From contig NZ_VTOL01000004.1 of the NCBI RefSeq assembly GCF_009801115.1, positions 434,001 through 498,000 of the forward strand: 64,000 nt of DNA, given 5' to 3'. Below, piece after piece: positions 25,446 through 33,976 of this stretch (positions are counted from its first letter, which is position 1; the number at the start of each line of letters is the position of its first letter). The notes below the pieces were generated by a model. That model saw only the letters and a list, made by a program, of their open reading frames with translations. It did no database searches and was not told the origin of the DNA. Both the position numbers and the translations under genes were made by a program. This DNA comes from Dyadobacter sp. 3J3. GTDB taxonomy: Bacteria > Bacteroidota > Bacteroidia > Cytophagales > Spirosomataceae.

Positions 25446-28400
25446 TATCGATAGCGTAATTTAGCAACCTCTATGCATTTGGATACGAGGTCATCCATTT
25501 CAGCAAATGTCATGTTGATGTGGTATTTATCCCGAACCTCGTCAATCAGGTAATCGCCGATATCGATCAGCAATTTGCCCGTTATGCTGGTTTTATACTG
25601 CCAGTCCACCACTGGTTTTCCGAAATCCAGAACTGCGGCCCTTATCAGGTCATCAATTTGTGAAGCAGAATGTGTTGCAATTTCCTTTTTTAAATTATTA
25701 TCAGTTATTTTTTCGTGTAGCGATTCTACTGCCAGACCATAAAATGCTCTTGCTACATCTTTACCTTTTAGCGATTCAGGTATATCGCTATCATTACGGG
25801 TCAATACCTGATCCATAATTTCCTGTACCTTCTTAAGATACTGCACTTCGCTGATACGTTTGGCTTCATAGTCGGCAATCGTTTCCCGTAACATTTCCGA
25901 GAATTTTTTATAAAAAGCAGGGTCTTCCTCCATCTTTTCTGAGATGTGTTTAGAGGTCCTGCTGGCGATTTTATCGGCCTTGGCTGCCTTGCCTGTTGTG
26001 CTTTCCACTTCTTGCTGGAATTTCTCTTTGTCAAAAATATTGACCAGTTCCGTGATCGTTTCTACATTTTCGGTGGTGATGTGTGTATCAATCAATTTCT
26101 GAATCTGTCCTTCATATTGTTTGTAATCAATGGCATCGCTATACCGTTCTATGACGGCAACACGAAGTTTCAAAAACATGGACAGATCTTCTTTATAACG
26201 GTTTATGGTCTTTTCATCGGCTTCCTGGTAAAATGAGATTGACGAAAATGCCAGCTTCATGCCTTTTGCAAATGCAGCCAGTTTATCATAAAATATTGCC
26301 CGGATTGCTACATCTTTTAATAATAATTGATATGCCTCTGCATCTCTTTTATTGGCAATGGTTTTAAAAATATCCCAAAGCTCCGAATGCTTTTGAGGTA
26401 ATTTTTTGACTTCATCATTGATATTGACCAAAGCACCTTCCAGATCTTGCGAATCGAAATCTTCGAAGGTCGAATACATTTCCAGCGCATCGTCCAGATT
26501 AGCGATCACACCATAATAATCGATGATATAGCCAAATTCTTTATCCGCATAAATCCGGTTTACTCTCGCAATCGCCTGTAACAATTTATGTCCCTGAAGA
26601 TTCCTTGTCAGGTATAAAACAGTATTTTTGGGTTCATCAAATCCTGTTAGCAGCTTGTCTACGACAATGATTATTTCGGGATCTTTCTGATTTTTGAAAC
26701 GATTGATGATGTTTTTTTCGTAGGTTTTTGAATTACCATGTTCATCCATCATTTTCTTCCAGAATCGCTTTTCCTTATCCGAAGCGTTTTCATATACGCT
26801 GGCTTCTCCCTCACGTTCGTCCAATGAAGAAATCAAAACTTCACTGCTGACAATACCAATTTCGTCTAGAAACTCTTTATAGCGAATCGCATTGATTTTT
26901 TTATCACAAACCAGCTGCGCTTTAAATGGAGTACCCTGCCAGTTGTCCCGAAAATGTAAACTGATATCCCAGGCAAGCGCATAAATTTTTTGTTCAGCAC
27001 TATTCAGCTGATCAGCCCGGCTGAATTTTCTTTTAAAATCGGCTCTCTGATATTCTGTTAGCGGTTCTGAAACCATTCCGAAAAACCGGTCTAAGGGAGC
27101 TGCGTTCACAGTTTGTCTTGCCAAACGCCCTTCATAAAGCAGAGGTACTACGGCTTTATCTTTCACTGCCTGGTCAACCGTATAGGCATCAATAATTCCT
27201 CCGAATTTAACTGCCGTACTTTTGTCTTTTTTGAAAAGCGGAGTTCCCGTCATCGCTATGAAACAGGCGTTTGGCAATGCTTTTTGCATTTCAATGTTAA
27301 ATGTGCCATGCTGGGTTCGGTGGCCTTCATCCACCAAAACGAAAATGTCATGGCTTTCCAATGGTTTGCTTATTTTCTTCATCGCCGCCACAAATTTGTT
27401 GATGATCGTGGTAACAACAGAATCACTTTTACTTTCCAGCAGCTCCACTAATCTCTGTCCCGTTCCTGCATTTTCAACAAATTTGCCACACTTCCGGAAT
27501 GTCCCGGTGATCTGATTGTCAAGATCTGTCCGGTCTGTTACCAATATAATTTTTGGATTTCTGATCGTCTTCTCCATCGCAATCGCCTGGGCTAGCATCA
27601 CCATCGTCAATGATTTTCCGCTTCCCTGCGTATGCCAGATTACGCCACCCTTCCTTTTCCCATTTTCTATATTAAGGATTCTTTTTATGGATTTCTTGAT
27701 CGCGAAGAATTGCTGATAACGTGCGATTTTTTTATCTCCGTTGTCAAACAAAATGAAGTTGAAAACGATATCCAGCAATCTTTCCGGGTGGCATAAGCCA
27801 TACAGGTATTCGTCCTGTACAGTGGGCAGGACTTCTTCTTTTTCCAGATCATCAAAATACTGATGAATGTATTTGAACCGGCCGGAGAAAAGTTTTTCCT
27901 GCTCAGAAATTGATAATGGCTGGTTTTTTAGTTTCAGAAATTCGGCTCTGTATTTGATTTCTTCCTCGTCATTTATAAATTTTTCGAGCCATTTTGCCCA
28001 AAATTTTTCAGGTGTTGCGTTCGTTGCATAGGCCGCATCCTGTGTTGCTACACTCATTGTAATTTGCGAGTAAACATATAAAGAGCGAATGCCGTCTTCC
28101 TGCTGGCTGCGCAAATGCTGGCTGATTGCCTGTGCTAACTGTTCTTTTTTATCTGGTCTTTTGCATTCAATAATGCACAATGGGATACCGTTGACAAACA
28201 AAACCAGATCAGGAATGTAATGTTCCTTGCTGGTACTGCGCACAACGCTGTATTCGTCGGCTACATGAAACACATTGTTTTGTATGTTTTTCCAGTCGAT
28301 GTATTGTAGGGTAATACTTTTTTTATCCCCGTCGAAACTTTGTTCAAAAGCCTTTCCAAGTGTGATGAGATTGTAAACCGTTTCACAAGCGGCAATGTAG

Positions 28401-28672
28401 CCATCCTGCATCGGTAATTCCTTTAATGCCCGAATTCCATTTTCAATGTTGGCGTCGCTGATGTAAGTGAATTTGGTCGAACTGATCCTCTTTTCGGCAT
28501 TAATCTCCTTTAACTGCTTCCGTAAAATGTCTTCCAGCAAAACGGCACTGGTTTTTCCACCACGAAGTTGTTTGACCTCATCAGGACTTAGGTAAGTATA
28601 TCCGAGCTTTTGCAATAATTGCAAAGCAGGTATCAGGCTGATGTGGTCTTCTATAAAACTGGGGGTTTCCAT
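25445..28672 (-). CDS. hsdR: Type I restriction enzyme, R subunit
   Basis: Motor and nuclease subunit of a type I restriction-modification complex, 1075 residues. The N-terminal PD-(D/E)xK nuclease is at residues 154-171 (IPDLVLF...CIIECKRP; Asp155, Glu169, Lys171). The SF2 translocase follows with Walker A HTQGSGKS (350-354), DEGH (448-451), an FIAMTGTPL motif III, and LLTGFDEP and QAIARVNR in the second RecA lobe. The C-terminal helical region would contact HsdM/HsdS. It is intact, with a normal length. It lies downstream of hsdS with a 365-nt gap that holds dyads and two small opposite-strand transcription units, and overlaps the metallopeptidase gene by 1 nt. Confidence 0.96.
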   Translation of the reverse strand: METPSFIEDHISLIPALQLLQKLGYTYLSPDEVKQLRGGKTSAVLLEDILRKQLKEINAEKRISSTKFTYISDANIENGIRALKELPMQDGYIAACETVYNLITLGKAFEQSFDGDKKSITLQYIDWKNIQNNVFHVADEYSVVRSTSKEHYIPDLVLFVNGIPLCIIECKRPDKKEQLAQAISQHLRSQQEDGIRSLYVYSQITMSVATQDAAYATNATPEKFWAKWLEKFINDEEEIKYRAEFLKLKNQPLSISEQEKLFSGRFKYIHQYFDDLEKEEVLPTVQDEYLYGLCHPERLLDIVFNFILFDNGDKKIARYQQFFAIKKSIKRILNIENGKRKGGVIWHTQGSGKSLTMVMLAQAIAMEKTIRNPKIILVTDRTDLDNQITGTFRKCGKFVENAGTGQRLVELLESKSDSVVTTIINKFVAAMKKISKPLESHDIFVLVDEGHRTQHGTFNIEMQKALPNACFIAMTGTPLFKKDKSTAVKFGGIIDAYTVDQAVKDKAVVPLLYEGRLARQTVNAAPLDRFFGMVSEPLTEYQRADFKRKFSRADQLNSAEQKIYALAWDISLHFRDNWQGTPFKAQLVCDKKINAIRYKEFLDEIGIVSSEVLISSLDEREGEASVYENASDKEKRFWKKMMDEHGNSKTYEKNIINRFKNQKDPEIIIVVDKLLTGFDEPKNTVLYLTRNLQGHKLLQAIARVNRIYADKEFGYIIDYYGVIANLDDALEMYSTFEDFDSQDLEGALVNINDEVKKLPQKHSELWDIFKTIANKRDAEAYQLLLKDVAIRAIFYDKLAAFAKGMKLAFSSISFYQEADEKTINRYKEDLSMFLKLRVAVIERYSDAIDYKQYEGQIQKLIDTHITTENVETITELVNIFDKEKFQQEVESTTGKAAKADKIASRTSKHISEKMEEDPAFYKKFSEMLRETIADYEAKRISEVQYLKKVQEIMDQVLTRNDSDIPESLKGKDVARAFYGLAVESLHEKITDNNLKKEIATHSASQIDDLIRAAVLDFGKPVVDWQYKTSITGKLLIDIGDYLIDEVRDKYHINMTFAEMDDLVSKCIEVAKLRYR

Positions 28673-28717
28673 TTTACGTTGGCTTTTAAGACAGAGATTG
28701 GCTGATTTTTACTTTAT

Positions 28718-28790
28718 ATGTATAGAAAAGCGCCATTTTCTATACATGTTTTTTTGATATGTATAGGTTTGGGTGGTTTTCTATACATAT
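28718..28790. promoter_or_regulatory. Two strong dyads with four CTATACAT boxes upstream of hsdR
   Basis: Dyad 1 (28718-28747) has perfect arms ATGTATAGAAAA and TTTTCTATACAT with a 6-nt centre. Dyad 2 (28757-28790) has arms ATATGTATAG and CTATACATAT with a 14-nt centre. They lie 46-118 nt before the hsdR start, the place for an operator array or an mRNA structure that controls hsdR separately from hsdM and hsdS. Confidence 0.5.
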
Positions 28791-28811
28791 CTTTATGGTT
28801 TTGATTATGTC

Positions 28812-28913
28812 TTGACATATTCAAAATAAAGAGCTACTTTTGCACTGTTCTTTACCTTTGGTGGGGAATCTACAAAGGTCTCAAACGCTGAACCCGTAAT
28901 CAGCGTTTTTTTT
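28812..28913 (+). ncRNA. Predicted small RNA unit 1 between hsdS and hsdR
   Basis: TTG at 28812-28814 and TACTTTTG at 28835-28842 (20-nt spacer) form a full Bacteroidota promoter pointing rightwards, against the operon. A start near 28849 would be followed by a stem ACCTTTG/CAAAGGT and then by a terminator hairpin AACGCTGA/TCAGCGTT with eight T at 28884-28913. The transcript would be about 65 nt. There is no open frame in it. Prediction only. Confidence 0.35.
28884..28913 (+). terminator. Rho-independent terminator, plus strand, in the hsdS-hsdR gap
   Basis: Arms AACGCTGA and TCAGCGTT followed by TTTTTTTT. There is no plus-strand gene upstream that would need it, which is the main argument for a small RNA here. 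Confidence 0.7.
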
Positions 28914-28922
28914 ATGCCAATT

Positions 28923-29031
28923 TTGTAAATCATTAGTTCCCACCATACCTTTGCATTGCTCATCTTGCCAATCGGAAAATTGAGTTTCGGGGCTCGATAC
29001 ATCAGGAAATGTGTCGAGCCCTGCGGTTTTA
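28923..29031 (+). ncRNA. Predicted small RNA unit 2 between hsdS and hsdR
   Basis: A second promoter of the same type follows directly: TTG at 28923-28925 and TACCTTTG at 28946-28953, again with a 20-nt spacer. A start near 28960 leads to a long hairpin GGGCTCGATACAT/ATGTGTCGAGCCC at about 28991-29023 and a GCGGTTTTAATT tail. The transcript would be about 70 nt and ends 7 nt before the hsdS stop codon, on the opposite strand. The hairpin may alternatively end hsdS transcription. Confidence 0.3.
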
Positions 29032-29037
29032 ATTCAC

Positions 29038-30330
29038 TTATATTTTCAACCGTTTCTTCCCCGTCAACAACAACTGCATCAATCCCTTTTTCTGCTCACG
29101 TAATTTATCTGTTTTGGTTTTCAAAAGGTGTATTTCTTTATCGGCTGCTTGCAGGATTTGGACGATGGTGGTTTGTTCCTCAAATGATGGAACTGGAATT
29201 TCAAGTTTTATAAATTCGGACTGCCCCAAAGTTTTATTTCTCCCTGCACCGCCGGGAGAAGCAAGCCCAAGCAAATGCTTTCCACGTAGAGATTTAAAAA
29301 AATATAGCAAATAATCTAAATCTAAAATCTCTGGTTTAGGTTTAAACATTGGAAAGCGATGAGAAGCAATCATTCCTACCTCATTTTTGCTTGTTTTAGC
29401 AATTGCATGCTCCCACGCAAACACAATATTTACAATCAAACAATCTGGTTCCATCCAAAAAACACTCTTTTCTCCTAAGCTTTTTCCACTAACTTTTTCT
29501 TTATAAAATATTCCTTTCGTGTGAGAACGAATGCCAATTTGTTGATATAGTTCATCTTCTTTGGGAGTAAATGATTTCCGAATTGGTGTCACAATACTTT
29601 TTAGAGACATTAGTTTCCAATCAACAGGTAATAAACCTAAATCTGTTTTATGGTTGCGCTCATTTTTGATAAATCTGTTAAATCTCTTTTCTCCGCTTAA
29701 TAATTTCTGCATCAGCCATTTTTTACGAAGTTCTTTTTGGGTAATAAGTTTATTGTTTTGGTTAATGGTGCTGTCCATTAAACCTAATATTTTAGAAATT
29801 GCGTTTTGTTCAGATAAAGGGGGTATTGGTATCTGGAGCGAGCCATATTCCTCCGCATTTATTCCAGGTTGTCCACTCCTCATTGACACTGTTTTAACCC
29901 AATCCCAATATATTTTGGTTGAAGTAAAATTTTTAAGATGTTGACTCATTAAAAGATTTTTATCGGGTCGAAACCGAATCAAAAACCCAGCAAAAACTAG
30001 CTTTCCATCTTTTTCGTCATATAAGTAAGTTTTGCCAACAGTAGCTCCGGTTCTTGCAAATAGTATATCTCCTTCATTTAGAAGATATTTGTCGGACGAT
30101 TCATTGTTTACGGATGCCCTTTTGATGGCAGAGTAGAATCCATCTTCGTCAATATCAGTTATTCTAATATATGTTGGAAGTTCTTTGGAATAGCTCACTG
30201 CTGCGGCATTTATACCATATTCACCCTTTATTAAACAACAATCACGAAGTTTTCGAATCTTCCATTCTTTTGGAATAGTAGTTCTATAAAAAACCTCTAA
30301 ATTATTTTTTTCTAAATCTTCACTCATCAT
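29038..30330 (-). CDS. hsdS: Type I restriction enzyme, S (specificity) subunit
   Basis: DNA-recognition subunit of 430 residues with two target-recognition domains, each followed by a conserved helix. TRD1 spans about residues 15-170 (IPKEWKIRKLRDCC ... NAEEYGSLQIPIPPLSEQNAI) and its helix about 170-210. TRD2 starts at LLPVDWKLMSLKSIV and ends at SEFIKLEIPVPSFEEQTTIV, with the final helix to ROOT-like GLMQLLLTGKKRL. This is the normal two-half HsdS layout and the gene is intact. It follows the AlbA_2 gene after a 202-nt gap and precedes hsdR. The recognition sequence cannot be predicted by eye. Confidence 0.94.
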   Translation of the reverse strand: MMSEDLEKNNLEVFYRTTIPKEWKIRKLRDCCLIKGEYGINAAAVSYSKELPTYIRITDIDEDGFYSAIKRASVNNESSDKYLLNEGDILFARTGATVGKTYLYDEKDGKLVFAGFLIRFRPDKNLLMSQHLKNFTSTKIYWDWVKTVSMRSGQPGINAEEYGSLQIPIPPLSEQNAISKILGLMDSTINQNNKLITQKELRKKWLMQKLLSGEKRFNRFIKNERNHKTDLGLLPVDWKLMSLKSIVTPIRKSFTPKEDELYQQIGIRSHTKGIFYKEKVSGKSLGEKSVFWMEPDCLIVNIVFAWEHAIAKTSKNEVGMIASHRFPMFKPKPEILDLDYLLYFFKSLRGKHLLGLASPGGAGRNKTLGQSEFIKLEIPVPSFEEQTTIVQILQAADKEIHLLKTKTDKLREQKKGLMQLLLTGKKRLKI

Positions 30331-30336
30331 TAATAT

Positions 30337-30530
30337 TTTTAAAATCCGGCAAGCGTTTTCACAAGCGGCACTCTTTGTAAATAAATTTTAGTTGTAATCC
30401 ACCAGCATCAGCAAAATAATCTACAAACTATACCGCTTGCGCAAATTGCGTCATTTTACGTCAGTGCAAGCGGTGCCGCAAGCGGTTTTGATATTAAACT
30501 ATTGATAATCAGATAAATAGCGCTTGCTCA
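30337..30530. repeat. Cluster of CGCTTGC/GCAAGCG boxes between the AlbA_2 gene and hsdS
   Basis: At least six copies of the box lie within 190 nt: about 30349, 30362, 30432, 30466, 30477 and 30519, in both orientations. The copies at 30432-30440 and 30466-30474 are a dyad ACCGCTTGC/GCAAGCGGT, and TGACG/CGTCA lies inside its loop. It may be a binding-site cluster or a repeat-derived mRNA structure. Confidence 0.5.
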
Positions 30531-30532
30531 AA

Positions 30533-32284
30533 CTACTTTTTTCTCTTGTAATACGTAATTCCTTTGTCGTTTTTGGATATTTCAATCTCCTCTTCCTCTT
30601 TGAGTTGCTTAAACATGCGGGACACTTTGTAAATGTCATCGTCAGTGAGATTCAGAATTTCACGCGCAGTCTTATTATCCATTTCTTCAAATTCATCGAG
30701 ATATTTAAGAATGATTTGCTTTTGCCTGAAGATATCCTGCTGCTTCTGTTTCAGATATTGTTTCTCATCAGCAATCCCCACAATTTTTGACTTATGAATA
30801 ATGTACTTTACGTCCGAGGTCTTTCCCGTGGTTTCGATAAATTCCAAGTCTCTTAATTCATTTAATATCTTACGCAACTGGTAAGTATTGATAAAAGGGG
30901 ATTGTTCAAGTTGTTGAAAAGTTAACTTCTGTCCGGTATAGATACTGTTGAGTACCAACAACTTTTCAAGATCTATATCCTTTTTCGTGGTTTGTTTATA
31001 AAGTAAACTTAGTTCTGCAAGTTTTTCGGAATAGACATCAGCCTCAATCCGTAATACAATGGAATTATCAGTTTGCTGTGGCCTTGGTAGATTTTTCCCT
31101 TTGGATAATAATGCTGTGAAAATTTTATCAAATCCGCTCCCTGCTTTTTCAGCATAGGTTATTTCCCTTAAAACATCCATGATCCCCGGATTGCGCGGAT
31201 TGGTTTTTCTCAAGAAATTAGTCTCATTAATTCCTTGTGGAAAATGTCCCGGGCTTTCAAACTCCAGATAATTGGGGTATTTACGAATTTCAATGATTTG
31301 CTGCCGGCTATAATCCCTGTGGGCAAGGGCATTGATGAGCAATTCCCGAAGTACAACTTCTGGATAATCTTCTATATACTCTCTAAACAAGCCAAAATGA
31401 AACTCCTTCAATTTTATTTCTGATTTCAACTGAGCAAAGCAAGCATCTGCCATTTCAATCAGATTTCCACTGTATTCATAAGGCGTGTAAGTGCCATCTT
31501 CATAATACCGGATATATTTTATTTGATTGTAAGGAAATTCTTTTAACGCCTTTTGATTACCAATGAATAAAATACCTGTTGTAGTCGGCAACTGCTTTCC
31601 ACTTTCTTCTTTTACAAGACCAAGGGTTTCTGAAAATTCATTTGTAGTGTTTTTCAGATAAGGGCTTTGAGGCTTCTCCCGTTGAATGCGGACAAAAAGA
31701 TCTCTGGTGTAGTTTAAATCCTGCCAACCCGGAACAGGATTGCCTTGCTTGTCATTCTCAACACTGTTAAAAGGCAAGTCCCAGGTTTTTTGATCATACA
31801 CAATTAATCCCTTCTCAGCCTGAATGGTAGCTATTTCGTAAGACTCAATTGCCCGGTTTCCGTCGTTGCTGCGAATGAGATATTCCCCTTTTGAGGTTCT
31901 GTGGAGTTGTGTGGAAAACGGAATTTCTAATAATAAAATATCAGTCTGATCAACTTTCAGTCGGTGCGGCTTGATTGTAATTGATGGGGCCGTTCGGTCT
32001 TGTATTTGTCTGATGAGCTCAAAAACTTTCGCATCTTGGTATTCAAATTCCTGATTCAGTTCTTTTGTATCATCGACAATTCCAATAAAAATAAATCCGC
32101 CTTTTTTGTTTGCGAATGCAACCACATCCTTGGCTAATTCTTCATACTTAGGAGCAAAATTCTTAATTGACTTACCAAAAGTAACTTTATCCTCCAATTG
32201 CTCCTTGAAATCAAGGGTATCACATTCACCTTTTGCAAGGAGATTGTAAAACCATTGAATACTATGACGGGTTAGCTTTTCCAT
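30533..32284 (-). CDS. AlbA_2 (Schlafen-type) ATP-binding protein, RecG-like COG2865 group
   Basis: Protein of 583 residues with an N-terminal AlbA_2 domain (residues about 20-150: GECDTLDFKEQL, VAFANKKGGFIFIGIVDD, LLLEIPFSTQLHRTSKGEYLIRSNDGNRA) and a central GHKL-type ATPase segment (LRELLINALAHRDYS, YAEKAGSGFDKIFTALL). The C-terminus has winged-helix-like segments (LEQSPFINTYQLRKILNELRDLEFIETTG and a second one near 540-575). Such proteins are common as extra genes in type I restriction operons and defence islands; their function is not established. It sits between hsdM and hsdS, 69 nt after hsdM, on the same strand and probably in the same transcript. Confidence 0.88.
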   Translation of the reverse strand: MEKLTRHSIQWFYNLLAKGECDTLDFKEQLEDKVTFGKSIKNFAPKYEELAKDVVAFANKKGGFIFIGIVDDTKELNQEFEYQDAKVFELIRQIQDRTAPSITIKPHRLKVDQTDILLLEIPFSTQLHRTSKGEYLIRSNDGNRAIESYEIATIQAEKGLIVYDQKTWDLPFNSVENDKQGNPVPGWQDLNYTRDLFVRIQREKPQSPYLKNTTNEFSETLGLVKEESGKQLPTTTGILFIGNQKALKEFPYNQIKYIRYYEDGTYTPYEYSGNLIEMADACFAQLKSEIKLKEFHFGLFREYIEDYPEVVLRELLINALAHRDYSRQQIIEIRKYPNYLEFESPGHFPQGINETNFLRKTNPRNPGIMDVLREITYAEKAGSGFDKIFTALLSKGKNLPRPQQTDNSIVLRIEADVYSEKLAELSLLYKQTTKKDIDLEKLLVLNSIYTGQKLTFQQLEQSPFINTYQLRKILNELRDLEFIETTGKTSDVKYIIHKSKIVGIADEKQYLKQKQQDIFRQKQIILKYLDEFEEMDNKTAREILNLTDDDIYKVSRMFKQLKEEEEIEISKNDKGITYYKRKK

Positions 32285-32352
32285 TTTAATTTTATTTTAC
32301 TTGTTTATCGGCAGTTGTTCGGAATTTCCAAACAACTGCCGATCAATACACA

Positions 32353-33936
32353 CTAGCTCATTAGCTCCTTCAAATACCCCTCAATTTCCCCCTGCACATT
32401 TTTCAGCTCCACTTCCAGTTTTTCAATTTCAACCTGCACCGCAACAATGTCCACTTCTTCTTCCTCTTCAAAGGTGTCTACATATCTCGGGATGTTGAGA
32501 TTGAATTCATTTTCAAGTATTTCTTCAAACGTGGCCACGTAGCTGAATTTGTCTTCGATCACACCCGTTTGCAATTTTCCTTCTTTGAACTGATGGTAGG
32601 TATCCACAATATGGTCAATGTCGGCGGCACGGAGGCGGTTTTGGTTTTTTGCGGATTCATAATGTTTATTGGCATCGATAAACAATACCGGCTCTTTTCC
32701 TTTTTCCTTTCTGCCTCGGTTGAAAATCAGGATCGCAGCCGGAATTCCGGTACCGAAAAACAAATTGGCAGGCAAACCAATGACGGCTTCCAAAATATTT
32801 TCTTCAATCGTCCGCTGCCTGATTTTACCTTCGCTGCTTCCACGGAACAAAACGCCATGCGGCACAACCACCCCCACAATACCACGCCCTTCATAAGCAG
32901 TCTCGATCATGTGGCTGATGAATGCCCAGTCGCCCTTGCTTTTGGGTGGAATTCCGCGCCAGAATCGATTGTACGTATCTGATTCCGGATCAAAACTGTC
33001 AGCTGATTTATTTTCCTCTTTCTCTTCCTTGTCTTCCGTCTTTCCCCACTTGTCAAGCGAAAAGGGCGGATTTGCTACCACCGTATCAAATTTCATCAAG
33101 GCATCACCTTCTTTCAGTTTAGGATTACGAATCGTATCCCCCCAGCGAATGGTAGCATTGTCGAAACCATGCAAAAACATGTTCATCACAGCCAGTGCCC
33201 AGGTACTTCCATTGGCTTCCTGCCCGTAAAGTGAAAAATTGTCCGAACCAACTTCCTCACCTGCTTTAATCAATAAAGAAGCAGAACCACAAGTTGGATC
33301 GCAAATTCTTGACCCGGGTTTTGATCTGGTCAGTTTGGCAATCAAGGTAGAGACTTCTTTCGGTGTAAAAAACTCTCCTGCTTTTTTGCCCGCATCACTC
33401 GCAAAGTTTTCGATCAGGTACATATAAGCGCCGCCAATGATGTCGGTACCTTCCAGATGCGACGGACGTAAATCCAGATTATCCTTATTGAAGTCGAGCA
33501 GCAGGTTTTTTAACCTTGTATTTTTATCTTTCACATCGCCAAGCACCGGACTATTGAAATTGATGTTCTGGAAAATACCTGCTCCATCAGGGCTGAATAG
33601 CTTTTCCCTGTTGGCTTCTTCCAGATCTTCCAATGCAATGTCAATCAATTCTCCAATGTTGATCTCATTGCGATGGTCATACAAATATTTAAAATGGCTG
33701 TTGGCGGGAACTACAAACCGGTCATGTTTCATAGCACGATCGGCACGCTCTTTATCATTATTATACTTTAAAAGATAAGCCTCATACTTATCATCATGCA
33801 CGTCGCTGAGATATTTAATGAAAAGCATCGTAAGCACATAATCCTTATAAATACTTGGATCAATGCTGCCGCGGAAGGTATCACAGGCTTTCCAAACAGC
33901 GTCGTTGATGTCTTTTTGGGTTATTTTTTTAGTCAT
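32353..33936 (-). CDS. hsdM: Type I restriction enzyme, M (methyltransferase) subunit
   Basis: N6-adenine methyltransferase subunit that protects host sites together with HsdS. The N-terminal helical HsdM domain (residues 5-150, with YLSDVHDDKYEAY) is followed by the methyltransferase: GEFFTPKEVSTLIA, SAM-binding motif I DPTCGSAS (213-220) and the catalytic NPPF (289-292). The C-terminal coiled coil (EVDIVAVQVEIEKLEVELKNV) contacts HsdS. It is 527 residues and intact. The half-size S gene lies 40 nt upstream and the AlbA_2 gene 68 nt downstream on the same strand. Confidence 0.96.
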   Translation of the reverse strand: MTKKITQKDINDAVWKACDTFRGSIDPSIYKDYVLTMLFIKYLSDVHDDKYEAYLLKYNNDKERADRAMKHDRFVVPANSHFKYLYDHRNEINIGELIDIALEDLEEANREKLFSPDGAGIFQNINFNSPVLGDVKDKNTRLKNLLLDFNKDNLDLRPSHLEGTDIIGGAYMYLIENFASDAGKKAGEFFTPKEVSTLIAKLTRSKPGSRICDPTCGSASLLIKAGEEVGSDNFSLYGQEANGSTWALAVMNMFLHGFDNATIRWGDTIRNPKLKEGDALMKFDTVVANPPFSLDKWGKTEDKEEKEENKSADSFDPESDTYNRFWRGIPPKSKGDWAFISHMIETAYEGRGIVGVVVPHGVLFRGSSEGKIRQRTIEENILEAVIGLPANLFFGTGIPAAILIFNRGRKEKGKEPVLFIDANKHYESAKNQNRLRAADIDHIVDTYHQFKEGKLQTGVIEDKFSYVATFEEILENEFNLNIPRYVDTFEEEEEVDIVAVQVEIEKLEVELKNVQGEIEGYLKELMS

Positions 33937-33976
33937 TATATTTTGTTTGAAGCACGTAGCGGTATGCTGTTTTAAA

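Noticed and set aside
28805..29002. Minus-strand open frame of 65 codons between hsdS and hsdR
   Set aside because: It spans both predicted promoters and hairpins, has no domain or start context, and its composition is that of the surrounding non-coding DNA.
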